Shown here piece by piece: positions 11,901-20,836 of a stretch of DNA of 64,000 nt. Both the position numbers and the translations under genes were made by a program. Position 1 is the first letter of the stretch. Each line of letters opens with the position of its first letter. A model generated the notes under the pieces. That model was not told where the DNA came from and ran no database searches. It saw nothing but the letters and a program-made list of their open reading frames with translations. This DNA comes from [Actinomadura] parvosata subsp. kistnae (GTDB taxonomy: Bacteria; Actinomycetota; Actinomycetes; Streptosporangiales; Streptosporangiaceae): the NCBI RefSeq assembly GCF_900323885.1, contig NZ_OOHJ01000018.1:992001-1056000 (forward strand), in the 5' to 3' direction.

Positions 11901-12162
11901 GCTGGAGGGCCTGGCAGGAGCCCTGGCCCTGGACGGGCGGCCCGGGGAGGCGGCGCGACTGCTGGGCCGGGCCGCCGCGCTCAGGGCGTCGGTGGGCGCG
12001 CCACTACCGCCGGGCGAGCGCGGCGACGTGGACCGCATCACGGCCACCCTGCGCACCGCCCTGGGCGAGGACGCGCTGACGGCGGCCCTGTCGGAAGGCG
12101 CCGCCTCGCCCCTGGAGGACACGCTCGCCACGGCCCTGGCCGAGGCGCCACATCGCCGCTGA
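8947..12162 (+). CDS. SARP/AfsR-type regulator with NB-ARC ATPase and TPR domains
   Basis: A 1071-residue transcription activator. Order: OmpR-type winged helix (residues about 1-95), BTAD helical domain (about 95-245), NB-ARC ATPase with Walker A GPGGVGKTRLAL near residue 285 and LLVLDNCEHL as Walker B, a winged-helix region, then many TPR repeats. Residues about 553-588 are three 12-residue repeats (APGPRP cores) encoded by a 36-bp minisatellite. The C-terminus ends inside a 16-residue repeat (SPLEDTLATALAE type) that continues downstream in another frame up to a stop at 12293; loss of one G near 12144 explains the early stop. The operator at 8910-8938 suggests self-regulation. Target genes are unknown. 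Confidence 0.88.
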   Translation: MRFGVLGPLAVWTADGRPVQVPEVKVRALLAGLLIQAGRTVSADRLIDDLWGERPPADAPAALRVKVSQLRRALGDRELVAYRAPGYVLRADPESVDAGRFESLLLRARQAGDLETRASLLREALGLWRGGAYAEFADEPFAQAAVARLEEQRLVAMEELAETRLELGEHAPLAAELAELVAAHPLRERLRAVHLKALYRAGRQGEALAGYADLRRRLAGELGLDPGPELAALHQAILEQDPSLEAPAARPRTNLPAPLTGLIGRDEAVAEVRALLRANRLVTLTGPGGVGKTRLALAAASEAEGFEGGVWLVELASLGAGAQVVEVAEVIAGVLGLRDDVPGLRDDAPGCITERLPAVLAARPTLLVLDNCEHLVEQVATLAGRLLRAAPGLRVLATSQESLRIEGEALWSVPPLGREAAVQLFTARAGIEPDGDVAEICARLDGIPLALELAATRMRALTPRQLAERLDDRFRLLASGLRGAPARQQTLRAMIDWSWELLTGAERVVLRRLAVHADGCTLEAAEDVAAEPGLDVLDLLARLVDRSLVVRTAGLAAPGPRPDTAGLTAPGPRPEAAGLTVPGPRPEVAGPRYRLLESVAAYCQERLAEAGELESVRLRHARHYAALAARLEPALRGAGQGAALARLDAEAANFRTALDTAVKARAAAEALTLVNHLAWYWVLRGRLGEARRALSVALSVAPPGDPATAQAEVWRAGFELLAGRLVPLDPGLFAAIEEPLARARARWFTGFALFGYDDLSASQELVETALAEFRRLGDDWGTAAALTLLGRHAAMRGDLAALRDSAEQGQALFARTGDRWGELRAAENLGTLAEITGDYDQATALRLEALAIAEDLGLATSVSEALSRLGRIALLKGDHVRADDYHERARRLAAEQSNRPAEEFAELGLALSARRQGRLDEAERRLRAWLGWVKDVSGDPGAALILAELGFVAELRGDAAQALDLQRQGLAAARKVGDPRASALALEGLAGALALDGRPGEAARLLGRAAALRASVGAPLPPGERGDVDRITATLRTALGEDALTAALSEGAASPLEDTLATALAEAPHRR
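10603..10710 (+). repeat. 36-bp coding minisatellite, three copies
   Basis: Three consecutive 36-bp units in the SARP gene encode the 12-residue repeat A-G-L-x-x-P-G-P-R-P-x-x. The length is a multiple of three, so copy-number change would keep the frame. Confidence 0.9.
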
Positions 12163-12251
12163 AGGACACGCTCACCACGACCCTGGCCGAAGGCGCCGCG
12201 CCGCCGCTGGACGACGTGCTCGCCACGGCCCGATCCGAGGCGCTGGAGGAC
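12073..12251 (+). repeat. 48-bp tandem repeat at the SARP 3' end, one unit frameshifted
   Basis: Units at 12073-12120 (48 bp), 12121-12167 (47 bp), 12168-12215 (48 bp) and a shortened 12216-12251 (36 bp). Comparison of units shows that the second lacks one G (GAGGCGCC where GAAGGCGCC is expected), which creates the stop at 12160-12162. Restoring it would extend the protein about 44 residues to 12293. Confidence 0.85.
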
Positions 12252-12393
12252 GCCGTATCAGGGCCGGGGACAGGCGGCGAGGGTGTCATCTAAACCCAAG
12301 AACATTCCCTGTTTTTCGCACTTGCAGTGATTGTCTCGGTGAAAGCGGGCAGTGCCTGGGATGGACGGGTCATCATAAGGCAGTGTTGGGAGC

Positions 12394-14565
12394 ATGCCGA
12401 TGAGGACAGAGCTCGACCGCCTCGCGGGCGGAGCGCACCACGATCCCCACTCCGTGCTCGGAGCACACCCCGTGAGCGGCGGGGTGGTCTTCCGCACGTT
12501 GCGCCCCCTGGCCGAGCGCGTGCGGGTGGTGCTGGAGGACGGCTCTGCCCATGACATGAAGCACCAGGCGCACGGGGTGTTCGAGGTGACGGTCCCCGGG
12601 CTGGACAAGGTGCCCGCGTACACGCTGAGCGTCAAGTACGCCGGCGCGGAGCCGTACGAGGTGCGCGACCCGTACCGGCACTGGCCCACGCTGGGCGAGG
12701 TGGACCTGCACCTGATCGGCGAGGGCCGGCACGAGCGGCTGTGGGAGGTGCTCGGGGCGCGCGTGATGGAGCACGAGGACGTCCAGGGCACCGCGTTCGC
12801 CGTCTGGGCGCCGAACGCGCGCGGCATCAGGGTCGTCGGCGACTTCAACCACTGGGACGGCGTCGCCTACCCGATGCGCTCGCTGGGCCGGTCGGGGGTG
12901 TGGGAGCTGTTCATCCCGGGGCTCGGGGCGGGCCAGCGGTACAAGTACCAGGTGCTGGGCGCCGACGGCGTGTGGCGGGACAAGGCCGACCCGATGGCCA
13001 GGCGCACGGAGGTGCCGCCGATGACGGCCTCGGTGATCGACAAGTCCGACTACAGCTGGCAGGACGACGCCTGGATGGTCGAGCGGCGCGAGCGGCAGGC
13101 GCAGAACGGGCCGATGAGCATCTACGAGGTGCACCTGGGGTCGTGGCGGCCGGGGCTGTCGTACGTGGAGCTGGCCGACCAGCTCTCCGAGTACGTCGCG
13201 GACCTGGGCTTCACGCACGTGGAGCTGCTGCCGGTGGCCGAGCACCCGTTCGGCGGGTCGTGGGGCTACCAGGTGACCTCCTACTACGCGCCGACGGCGA
13301 GGTTCGGCACGCCCGACGAGTTCCGCCACTTCGTGGACCGCATGCACCAGCGCGGCATCGGCGTGCTGCTCGACTGGGTGCCGGCGCACTTCCCGATGGA
13401 CGACTGGGCGCTGGCCCGCTTCGACGGCACGCCTCTTTACGAGCACGCGGACCCGGCCAGGGGCGAGCACCCGGACTGGGGCACGTACGTGTTCGACTTC
13501 GGCCGCAGGGAGGTGCGCAACTTCCTGGTGGCCAACGCGCTGTTCTGGCTCAAGGAGTTCCACATCGACGGCCTGCGGGTGGACGCGGTGGCCTCGATGC
13601 TCTACCTCGACTACTCGCGGCGTGAGGGCGAGTGGACGCCGAACGTGTACGGCGGCAGGGAGAACCTCGACGCGGTCGAGTTCCTGAAGGAGATGAACTC
13701 CGTCTGCTACCGGGAGGCGCCGGGCATCACGACCGTCGCCGAGGAGTCGACGGCCTGGCCGGGCGTGTCGCGGCCGGTGCACCTGGGCGGGCTGGGGTTC
13801 GGGTTCAAGTGGAACATGGGCTGGATGCACGACACGCTCCAGTACCTGCGCCACGAGCCGATCTTCCGCCAGTACCACCACCACGAGATGACGTTCTCGC
13901 TGCTGTACGCCTACTCCGAGAACTACGTGCTGCCGCTGTCGCACGACGAGGTGGTGCACGGCAAGGGCTCGCTGCTCGGCAAGATGCCGGGCGACGAGTG
14001 GCAGCGCTTCGCGCAGCTGCGGGCGTTGCTGGCGTTCATGTGGGCGCATCCGGGCAAGCAGCTGCTGTTCATGGGCGGCGAGTTCGGCCAGGGCTCGGAG
14101 TGGTCGGAGAGCCGGGGGCTCGACTGGTGGGTGCTGGAGTTCGACGGGCACCAGGGCGTGCAGCGGCTGGTGCGCGACCTCAACCGGCTCTACCGCGAGA
14201 CTCCCGCGCTGTGGGAGCAGGACACGCGGCCGGAGGGGTTCCGGTGGATCGACGCCGACGACGCCTCGGGCAACACGCTGTCGTTCGTCCGCTTCGCCGC
14301 CGACGGGTCCGCGGTGGCGTGCGTGGTGAACTTCAGCGGCGGGCCGCACGAGAACTACCGGCTCGGGCTTCCGTACGGCGGCCGGTGGACGGAGGCGGTC
14401 AACACCGACGCCTACGACTACTGGGGCAGCGGCGTGGGCAACCTGGGGGCGGTCGAGGCCGAGGAGGAGCCGTGCCACGGGCAGCCGTACTCGACGACGC
14501 TGCGGGTGCCGCCGCTGGGCGCGGTCTGGCTCACCCACGAGGGGAGCGGTCGGCTGAACGAATGA
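12394..14565 (+). CDS. glgB: 1,4-alpha-glucan branching enzyme
   Basis: Introduces alpha-1,6 branches into the glucan made by GlgE. The 723-residue protein carries an N-terminal CBM48 domain (FAVWAPNARGIRVVGDFN near residue 130) and a GH13_9 barrel. Catalytic residues: Asp397 (GLRVDAVASML), Glu450 (TVAEESTAWP) and Asp518 (SHDEVVHGKGSL). ATG 12394 and ATG 12400 are both possible; the first is used. It lies on the same strand as glgE-treS-mak, separated by two genes, and completes the GlgE pathway locally. Confidence 0.96.
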   Translation: MPMRTELDRLAGGAHHDPHSVLGAHPVSGGVVFRTLRPLAERVRVVLEDGSAHDMKHQAHGVFEVTVPGLDKVPAYTLSVKYAGAEPYEVRDPYRHWPTLGEVDLHLIGEGRHERLWEVLGARVMEHEDVQGTAFAVWAPNARGIRVVGDFNHWDGVAYPMRSLGRSGVWELFIPGLGAGQRYKYQVLGADGVWRDKADPMARRTEVPPMTASVIDKSDYSWQDDAWMVERRERQAQNGPMSIYEVHLGSWRPGLSYVELADQLSEYVADLGFTHVELLPVAEHPFGGSWGYQVTSYYAPTARFGTPDEFRHFVDRMHQRGIGVLLDWVPAHFPMDDWALARFDGTPLYEHADPARGEHPDWGTYVFDFGRREVRNFLVANALFWLKEFHIDGLRVDAVASMLYLDYSRREGEWTPNVYGGRENLDAVEFLKEMNSVCYREAPGITTVAEESTAWPGVSRPVHLGGLGFGFKWNMGWMHDTLQYLRHEPIFRQYHHHEMTFSLLYAYSENYVLPLSHDEVVHGKGSLLGKMPGDEWQRFAQLRALLAFMWAHPGKQLLFMGGEFGQGSEWSESRGLDWWVLEFDGHQGVQRLVRDLNRLYRETPALWEQDTRPEGFRWIDADDASGNTLSFVRFAADGSAVACVVNFSGGPHENYRLGLPYGGRWTEAVNTDAYDYWGSGVGNLGAVEAEEEPCHGQPYSTTLRVPPLGAVWLTHEGSGRLNE

Positions 14566-14662
14566 GGTGCACGCGCTGAAAGTTCGGTGAGAAACCCCCC
14601 GGGGGCCTGTGCCTCCGGGACAAATCGCCCTAAACTCCGAGATCATCCCCCTCGGAGGACGC

Positions 14663-16636
14663 GTGCGATTCCGCCCCCTGATCGTCAGCACGATCGCTCT
14701 GGCCCTGCTGCCGCTGTCGGGCCCCGCCTACGCGGAGGACCCCACGCCCACGCCGCAGCCGAGTGTGACGCAAACCCCCACGGAACAGCCTCCGCCTCCC
14801 CCTTCAACGGAGGACTCCCCGGATCCTGAGAGCGCCGATCCGGACAGCGCCGATCCGGACAGCAAGGTCGAGGACGGCTTAGGCGTGGACGGCGGCACCG
14901 AGCGGGCCATCGTCGAGCTGACCCACCCCGCCGAGACCGCCCCCGTCGCCACCCAGGCCGCCGCCGAGAGCGTGGACGTGGTGCTGCAGCCGCAGAGCCA
15001 GCCGTTCATGGTCGTGGAGGGCACGGCGGAGGAGCTGGCCAAGCTGGCCGAGGACCCGCGGGTGGCCTCCATCCACCGGGACCGGACGTACACGCCGGCC
15101 GAGGTCGCCCCCAGCCTGTCGCTGATCGGCGCCGACAAGGTGCACGCGGCGGGCAACGCCGGGGCCGGCCAGGTCGTGGCGGTGCTCGACACCGGCATCG
15201 ACGTGGACCACCCGTGGTTCAAGGACCGGATCGTGGCCCAGGCGTGCTTCTCCGCCACGGAGGACAGCGGCGTCGAGTCGCTCTGCCCGAACGGCACCAA
15301 CGCGCAGACGGACGGCAACGCGGCGGACGCGATGACGCCCAAGTGCCTGCTCGACGGCGTGAACCTGTGCGACCACGGCTCCCACGTGGCCGGCATCGCG
15401 GCCGGCACCGGAGGGGTGGCGCCGGGCGCGGGCATCGTGGCGGTGCAGGTGTTCAGCCGGCTCAACGACGAGGCCAGCTGCGGCGAGCCGGCCTGCCTCG
15501 TGGCGTACGAGTCGTCGCTGCGCCAGGCCCTCGACTACGTACGGGACCTGAACCAGCCCATCGCGGCGGTCAACATGAGCCTCGGCGGCATGCTCTACGA
15601 CCAGAGCTGCGACACCACCGAGGAAGGCGCGATCTTCAAGGAGAAGTTCGACGCGCTGCTGGCCAAGGGCATCGCGACCGTGGTGGCGGCGGGCAACGAG
15701 TACTACGAGGGCACCGCCCACCCCGCCTGCGTCTCCACGGCGGTGGCCGTCGGCGCGAACGACAACTCCGACACCATCGCCGAGTGGTCCAACCGGGGCC
15801 CGCTGCTCGACCTGTTCGCGCCCGGCGTGGACATCGAGTCGGCCGTCCCGGACAACACCACGGTCGTCTACAGCGGCACCTCCATGGCGACCCCGCAGGT
15901 CACCGGCGCGCTGGCGCTGATGAAGGCGGCCTCGCCGGGCAAGCCGATGACCGAGCTGATCGAGACGCTGAAGAGCACCGGCCGGCCGTACGTCTACGAC
16001 GTGTCCGGCACCCAGGTCACCACCCCGCGCCTGGACCTGGCGGCGGCCCTGACCGGCGCGGCCGTGCAGCCGCCCGTCACGCAGACCCCGTCCCCCGGGA
16101 CGGACGGCACCATCGACGACACCGCGCCCGAGCCGGACCCGAGCGACAGCAGCGGCCCCACGCCCACTCCCACGGACCCCGCACCTTCGGCGTCGTCCAC
16201 GCCGGTCCCGCTGCCGACGGTGACGGTCACCGTGACCGTGACCGAGACGGCCAAGCTACCGGCGGCGGTCTGCACGCGCGGCACCGCCGCCCAGAAGCTG
16301 ACGGCCAAGAAGTGGGCCCTGGAGCTGCACCGGGCCAGCGGCACGATCTCGGACGAGACGCTCTCCTGCTATCTGAAGCTGATCGGCAAGTCGAGCAAGG
16401 TGTTCCCCGAGCTGACGAAGGCGTCGTCGCTGGGGACGGCGTACCGGGTGCTGAAGAGCCCCCAGACGCGCAAGGCCAAGCTGGACAGCGCGCTGCTGAC
16501 CGCGTGGCTGAACTGGGCGCACGGCACGAACGGCACGACGGCGCTGGCCGCGGCGGAGAAGGTGCGGCTGAGCAGCAAGCCGAGCGCGGCGGCACTGAAG
16601 AAGGCCACCAGCAACATCCTCAAAACCGTCAAATAA
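14663..16636 (+). CDS. Secreted subtilisin-like serine protease (S8) with C-terminal repeat-free tail domain
   Basis: The GTG at 14663 has a GGAGG 5 bases upstream and opens directly into a signal peptide (residues 1-24, ending AYAED), so it is preferred over the in-frame ATG at 14609. Of 657 residues, about 60-145 form an I9-like propeptide; the catalytic triad is Asp176 (AVLDTGID), His241 (DHGSHVAGIAAG) and Ser407 (GTSMATPQ), with AAGNE as oxyanion site. A Pro/Thr/Ser-rich linker (about 455-530) joins a C-terminal helical domain of about 125 residues of unknown role. A strong terminator follows. The next gene is a shorter paralogue. Confidence 0.92.
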   Translation: MRFRPLIVSTIALALLPLSGPAYAEDPTPTPQPSVTQTPTEQPPPPPSTEDSPDPESADPDSADPDSKVEDGLGVDGGTERAIVELTHPAETAPVATQAAAESVDVVLQPQSQPFMVVEGTAEELAKLAEDPRVASIHRDRTYTPAEVAPSLSLIGADKVHAAGNAGAGQVVAVLDTGIDVDHPWFKDRIVAQACFSATEDSGVESLCPNGTNAQTDGNAADAMTPKCLLDGVNLCDHGSHVAGIAAGTGGVAPGAGIVAVQVFSRLNDEASCGEPACLVAYESSLRQALDYVRDLNQPIAAVNMSLGGMLYDQSCDTTEEGAIFKEKFDALLAKGIATVVAAGNEYYEGTAHPACVSTAVAVGANDNSDTIAEWSNRGPLLDLFAPGVDIESAVPDNTTVVYSGTSMATPQVTGALALMKAASPGKPMTELIETLKSTGRPYVYDVSGTQVTTPRLDLAAALTGAAVQPPVTQTPSPGTDGTIDDTAPEPDPSDSSGPTPTPTDPAPSASSTPVPLPTVTVTVTVTETAKLPAAVCTRGTAAQKLTAKKWALELHRASGTISDETLSCYLKLIGKSSKVFPELTKASSLGTAYRVLKSPQTRKAKLDSALLTAWLNWAHGTNGTTALAAAEKVRLSSKPSAAALKKATSNILKTVK

Positions 16637-16649
16637 CAGCATTTCCTGA

Positions 16650-16679
16650 AAAAGGCCGGTCACTTGCGACCGGCCTTTT
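16650..16679 (+). terminator. Rho-independent terminator after the first S8 protease
   Basis: A 12-base stem (AAAAGGCCGGTC with GACCGGCCTTTT) and a 6-base loop, ending in four T residues, 13 bases after the stop codon. Confidence 0.9.
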
Positions 16680-16830
16680 CGCTTGTGTCGCTTAAAAGCA
16701 AAAATGCCTCCAACGTTTAATCGGGTTACATACGTCACTGACATCACAGTTGTCGCAGGTGGGGAGGTAAGCGGTCGTACGCAGCCGGGAGCCGGAAACG
16801 CTTCACGGCTCCAGCCTCCGGGAGGAAGAA

Positions 16831-18222
16831 GTGAGGCTACGGTCTCTGCTGGCCGGCGCTACGACGCTGGCCATGACAACCGGTGCGCTCTGCGCCGGTC
16901 CGGCTCTCCGAGCCGACACCACCGACACCGGTGACCCGATCATCAGCCCCGCGCTCGTTTCGGAGATCAAGGAAAAGAGCGCAGTACGCAGCATCATCCA
17001 GCTCAAACCAGGCCAAAGCGTCGAGGCCGTGGCCGCCGACATCGAACAGGCCTCCGAGGGCAGCCGCGTCCTCGAAGCCGCCCAGTCACCCAACTTCTTC
17101 GTCGCCGAAGTCGACGGCACCACGCTGGAGAAACTCAAACGGGACTCCCGCGTCCAGTCCGTCTACAAGGACGAACTGAGCATGCCCTTCCTCGACACCA
17201 GCACCGTCACCATCCGCTCCGTCCAGGCCAACCGGGCCGGCTGGAACGGCACCGGCACCACCGTCGCCGTCCTCGACACCGGCATCGACAGCGACCACCC
17301 GTTCTTCACCGGCCGCATCGCGGACGAGGCGTGCTTCTCCTCCTCCAGCGGCAGGGACGGCGCCGTCTCACTCTGCCCCAACAACCAGCCCAGCCAGACC
17401 GGCCCCGGCTCCGCCAACGTCGAAATCCCGCAGTGCACCGTCAACGGCGCCAACGCCTGCTCACACGGCACCCACGTCGCCGGCATCGCCGCAGGCAGGA
17501 TGACCCCGGGAGCGCCCGCCAACGGCGTCGCCCCCGAGGCCCGCCTCCTGCCCATCCAAGTGTTCAGCCGCATCGACAACCCGCTCACCTGCGCCATCGG
17601 CGGCTCCACCGCACCCTGCTTCCTCAGCTACACCTCCGACCAGAAACTCGCACTCGAATACGTGACGCGGGTCGTCAGGACGTTCAACGTCGCCTCCGTG
17701 AACATGAGCCTCGGCGGCAGCCGCGGCTACACCGAAGCGTGCGACGCCGACCCGGCCGCCTCCGGCGTCAAACCCGAGTTCGACGCGCTGGCCGGCCTCG
17801 GAGTGGCGCCCGTCGTCGCGGCAGGCAACGCGGGCCTGCCCAACGCCGTCTCCTCCCCCGCCTGCATCTCCACCGCCGTCGCCGTCGGCGCCACCGACGA
17901 CGCCGACGCCCTGCCCACCTTCACCAACCGCGGCAACCTGCTCGACCTCTTCGCACCCGGCGTCGCCGTCAACTCCGCGGTGCCCGACGACGCGTACGGG
18001 GTCAAGCAGGGCACCTCGATGGCCGCACCACACGTGGCCGGAGCGTTCGCCCTCATGCGGCAGCGCTTCCCGGAGAACACCGTCGCACAAAGCCTGCAAC
18101 GACTCCAGGACACCGGCACACCCGTCCAGTTCGACTCGGCGGGGACGGCGGTGATCAAATCACGGATCGACATGGAACGCGCCACCACCACCGCCCAGGC
18201 CCCCGTGAACCCGGGCATCTGA
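16831..18222 (+). CDS. Secreted subtilisin-like serine protease (S8)
   Basis: Extracellular protease of 463 residues. GTG 16831 follows GGAGGAAGAA and begins a signal peptide (residues 1-29). An I9-type propeptide follows (VEAVAADIEQASEGSRVLE region), then the peptidase domain with Asp149 (AVLDTGIDSDHP), His215 (CSHGTHVAGIAAG) and Ser396 (GTSMAAPH). It ends soon after the catalytic domain and lacks the linker and tail of its upstream neighbour. Shared cysteine-containing loops (EACFSS, CPNN and TVNGANAC against EACFSA-type segments next door) mark the two as tandem paralogues. It has its own leader, so it is probably transcribed separately. Confidence 0.92.
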   Translation: MRLRSLLAGATTLAMTTGALCAGPALRADTTDTGDPIISPALVSEIKEKSAVRSIIQLKPGQSVEAVAADIEQASEGSRVLEAAQSPNFFVAEVDGTTLEKLKRDSRVQSVYKDELSMPFLDTSTVTIRSVQANRAGWNGTGTTVAVLDTGIDSDHPFFTGRIADEACFSSSSGRDGAVSLCPNNQPSQTGPGSANVEIPQCTVNGANACSHGTHVAGIAAGRMTPGAPANGVAPEARLLPIQVFSRIDNPLTCAIGGSTAPCFLSYTSDQKLALEYVTRVVRTFNVASVNMSLGGSRGYTEACDADPAASGVKPEFDALAGLGVAPVVAAGNAGLPNAVSSPACISTAVAVGATDDADALPTFTNRGNLLDLFAPGVAVNSAVPDDAYGVKQGTSMAAPHVAGAFALMRQRFPENTVAQSLQRLQDTGTPVQFDSAGTAVIKSRIDMERATTTAQAPVNPGI

Positions 18223-18225
18223 CCA

Positions 18226-18260
18226 CAGGGGGCCGGGCCACACCCGCGCCCGGCCCCTGG
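18226..18260 (+). terminator. GC-rich hairpin after the second S8 protease
   Basis: GGGGCCGGGC (18229-18238) pairs with GCCCGGCCCC (18248-18257) just after the stop codon. There is no T tract, as is common for actinobacterial terminators. Confidence 0.65.
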
Positions 18261-18290
18261 CGCCCACCCGTTGCCCGATGGGGTGGCCGG

Positions 18291-18650
18291 CCGTTGGGAG
18301 CCCGCCCCGAACCAAGGACTTCGCCACAGAGGCGCTACGCGCCTCAAAAGCTCAGACCCCCTTCACTCCGGCGCCTGGCGGCGCAACCCCCGCGCCTCCG
18401 GCGCACTCGCCCGCCCCAATCCCATTTACCGGCTTGGCCGTTGGGAGCCCACCCCGAACCAAGGACTCCGCCCCAGCGGGCGCTACGCGCCTCAAAAGCT
18501 CAGACCCCCTCACTCCGGCGCCTGACGGCGCAACCCCCGCGCCTCCGGCGCACTCGCCCACCCCAATCCCAATTACCGGCCTGGCCGTTGGGAGCCCACC
18601 CCGAACCACAAGCTTCGCCACAGAGGCGCGCTACGCGCGCCACACAGCTC
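18291..18650 (+). repeat. 147-bp tandem repeat, about 2.4 copies
   Basis: The marker CCGTTGGGAGCCC recurs at 18291, 18438 and 18585, exactly 147 bp apart. Units carry the palindromic elements GGCGCTACGCGCC and GCGCCTCCGGCGC. The rest of the 700-bp gap before the histidine kinase (18651-18922) holds shorter degenerate repeats built on GCTCGGGCG and CGCCTGGCGGCGCGCCC. I see no gene; open frames here have no family features. Confidence 0.85.
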
Positions 18651-18922
18651 AGGCGTCTTCGCTCGGGCGTCTCCGCTCGGGCGGCTCCGCTCGGTCGTCC
18701 CCCTCAGGCGCTTGACGACGCACCCCGCGCCTCCGGCGCACTCGCGATGCCTGGCGACGCGCCCCCAGACGCCTGGCGGCGCGCCCCCGGACGCCTGGCG
18801 GCGGGCCCTTGGGTGCCTGGTGATGCGCTCCTGGGTGCCTTTTGCGCTCCCACGCAGCCCGATTCCCCTGTACCAGCCCGGCCGTCCGGCGCCGAGAACA
18901 AGGCACTGGTGAGGACCGGGTC

Positions 18923-20085
18923 ATGGCCTCGTACGATGATTGCGTGCAGGGCCTTCTCCGCTCGTTATGGGACGAGCCCCGTCCGCCCCAGGCGCCGCCC
19001 CGGGTGTGGCGGGACTGGGCGCTCGTAGGGCTGCTCGCCCTGGCCATCGTCCTGGAGGCCGTGTTCCGGACGGACCTGCAGTACCGGCCGATCTCGGTGA
19101 CCTTCACCGCCCTGATGCTGCCCGCCCTGCTGTGGCGCCGCACGCGACCGCTGACCGCCCTGGCGGTCCCGGTCGTGGCCTCGGCGGTGGTGCAGCTGCT
19201 CACGGGTGCGGATCCGGCCGAGCTGGGGTCCGCGGCGTACATCCTGATCCTGCTTTACGCGCTGGCCCGCTGGGGGTCGGGGCGGGAGGTGGCGGCGGGG
19301 CTGGTGCTGATCGTCGTGGCGGTGCTGGCGGGTGTGGTGGCGGGGCACATCGTCTCGGGGGACGTCGCGGGGGCGTTCGCGGTCGTGTTCGCGGGGATGG
19401 CGCTGGGCGGCACCTTCCGGTACCGGGCCAGGGCGCGGATGCGGGAGCTCGACCAGGTCAAGCTGCTCGAACGGGAGCAGCTGGCCCGCGATCTGCACGA
19501 CACCGTCGCCCACCACGTCTCCGCGATGGCGATCAGGGCGCAGGCGGGCATCGCGACGGCGGCGGCGGATCCGGGGGCCGCCGTGGACGCGTTGCGGGTG
19601 ATCGAGGCGGAGGCGTCCCGTACGCTCGCCGAGATGCGCACCATGGTGCGGGTGCTGCGCCGCGACGAGCTGTCCGCGCCGGAGCTGGCGCCCAACCCGC
19701 ACCTCACCGACCTGCGGCAGCTCGCGGGGCGGGGCGGGTCGGACCGGCCGTGGACGTGCGGATCGACGGCGACCTCGACGGCGTGCCCGCGTCCGTGGGG
19801 GCCGCGATCTACCGGATCGCCCAGGAGTCGGTCACGAACGCGCGGCGGCACGCCCGGCACGCCACCCGCATCGAGGTGCGGGTGGCCGCCGACGACACGT
19901 CCGTCCGGCTGCGGGTGACCGACGACGGTGACAGCACCGCGGGGCGGCCCATGACGTCCGCCGGGTACGGGCTGGTCGGGATGATCGAACGGGCCGGTTT
20001 GCTCGGCGGCACCTGCGAGGCCGGGCCCAATCCCGGTCGCGGCTGGACCGTGACCGCCGTACTGCCTCGGACGGGAGCCTCATGA
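18923..20085 (+). pseudogene. Sensor histidine kinase (NarL-type two-component), frameshifted
   Basis: Membrane kinase expected to phosphorylate the adjacent response regulator. ATG 18923 follows GAGG with good spacing. The first frame gives a membrane region of four to five helices (residues about 30-165) and a HisKA_3 dimerisation domain with the phospho-acceptor in REQLARDLHDTVAHHVSAM. Near 19731-19740 the frame changes: the ATPase domain (AIYRIAQESVTNARRHARHA, then GYGLVGMIERAG) continues only in the +1-shifted frame to the stop at 20083-20085. Adding one G to the run at 19731-19738 restores a single frame of about 387 codons. This is either a real inactivating deletion or a base-calling error in a G-rich run. 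Confidence 0.8.
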
Positions 20086-20825
20086 CGACCTTGGAACCGG
20101 TACCGGTGGAGGAGACGGGCGATCGGGACCCTACGGGCGAGGACGCGGACGGCGTGGAGCAGGGCGGGCCCATTCGTGTGATCGTCGCCGACGACCAGGA
20201 GATCGCCCGTACCGGCCTGCGGATGATCCTCGACGCCCAGCCCGGCATCGAGGTGGTGGCGGAGGCGGCGGACGGGCACCGGGCCGTCGAGCTGGCGCGG
20301 CGCCTGCGTCCGGACGTGTGCCTGTTCGACATCCGCATGCCGCGCTGCGACGGCATCGAGGCCACCCGCTCCCTGGCCGGGCCCGACGTGGCGGACCCGA
20401 TGGCCGTCGTCGTGATCACCACGTTCGACCTCGACGAGTACGTCTACGCGGCGCTCCGGGCGGGCGCCCGCGGCTTCCTGCTCAAGGACGCGGGCCCCGA
20501 GCTGCTGGCCCAGGCGGTGCGCGCGGCGGCGGGCGGCGACGCGCTCATCGCGCCGAGCATCACGGCCCGCCTGCTGTCCGCGTTCGCCGGCACCGGGCCC
20601 GCGCAGCCGCGGGTGCAGCCGATCGAGCCGCTGACCGAGCGGGAGGAGGAGATCCTGGTGACGGTGGCGCGCGGGCGGACCAACAGCGAGATCGCCGACG
20701 AGCTGCACATCTCGCTGAGCACGGTCAAGAGCCACGTGGCGAGCCTGATGACGAAACTGGGCGTCCGCAACAGGGTGGAGATCGCCATGTGGGCGTACGA
20801 GACGAACCGCGTCCGGCCACGCTGA
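20082..20825 (+). CDS. NarL/FixJ-family response regulator
   Basis: DNA-binding partner of the upstream kinase; its ATG overlaps the kinase stop as ATGA. The 247-residue protein has about 28 extra acidic N-terminal residues, a receiver domain (IRVIVADDQEIARTGLR start, phospho-acceptor Asp in CLFDIRMP, Lys in LLKDA) and a C-terminal LuxR helix-turn-helix (LTEREEEILVTVARGRTN, then STVKSHVASLMTKLGV). It remains intact although the kinase is frameshifted. Targets are unknown; the divergent and downstream membrane and oxidoreductase genes are candidates. Confidence 0.92.
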   Translation: MTTLEPVPVEETGDRDPTGEDADGVEQGGPIRVIVADDQEIARTGLRMILDAQPGIEVVAEAADGHRAVELARRLRPDVCLFDIRMPRCDGIEATRSLAGPDVADPMAVVVITTFDLDEYVYAALRAGARGFLLKDAGPELLAQAVRAAAGGDALIAPSITARLLSAFAGTGPAQPRVQPIEPLTEREEEILVTVARGRTNSEIADELHISLSTVKSHVASLMTKLGVRNRVEIAMWAYETNRVRPR

Positions 20826-20836
20826 CGGCGCCCCCC

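Noticed and set aside
18278..18715. A 145-codon frame across the 147-bp repeat.
   Set aside because: The repeat length is a multiple of three, so an open frame persists by chance; the product is low-complexity without family features.
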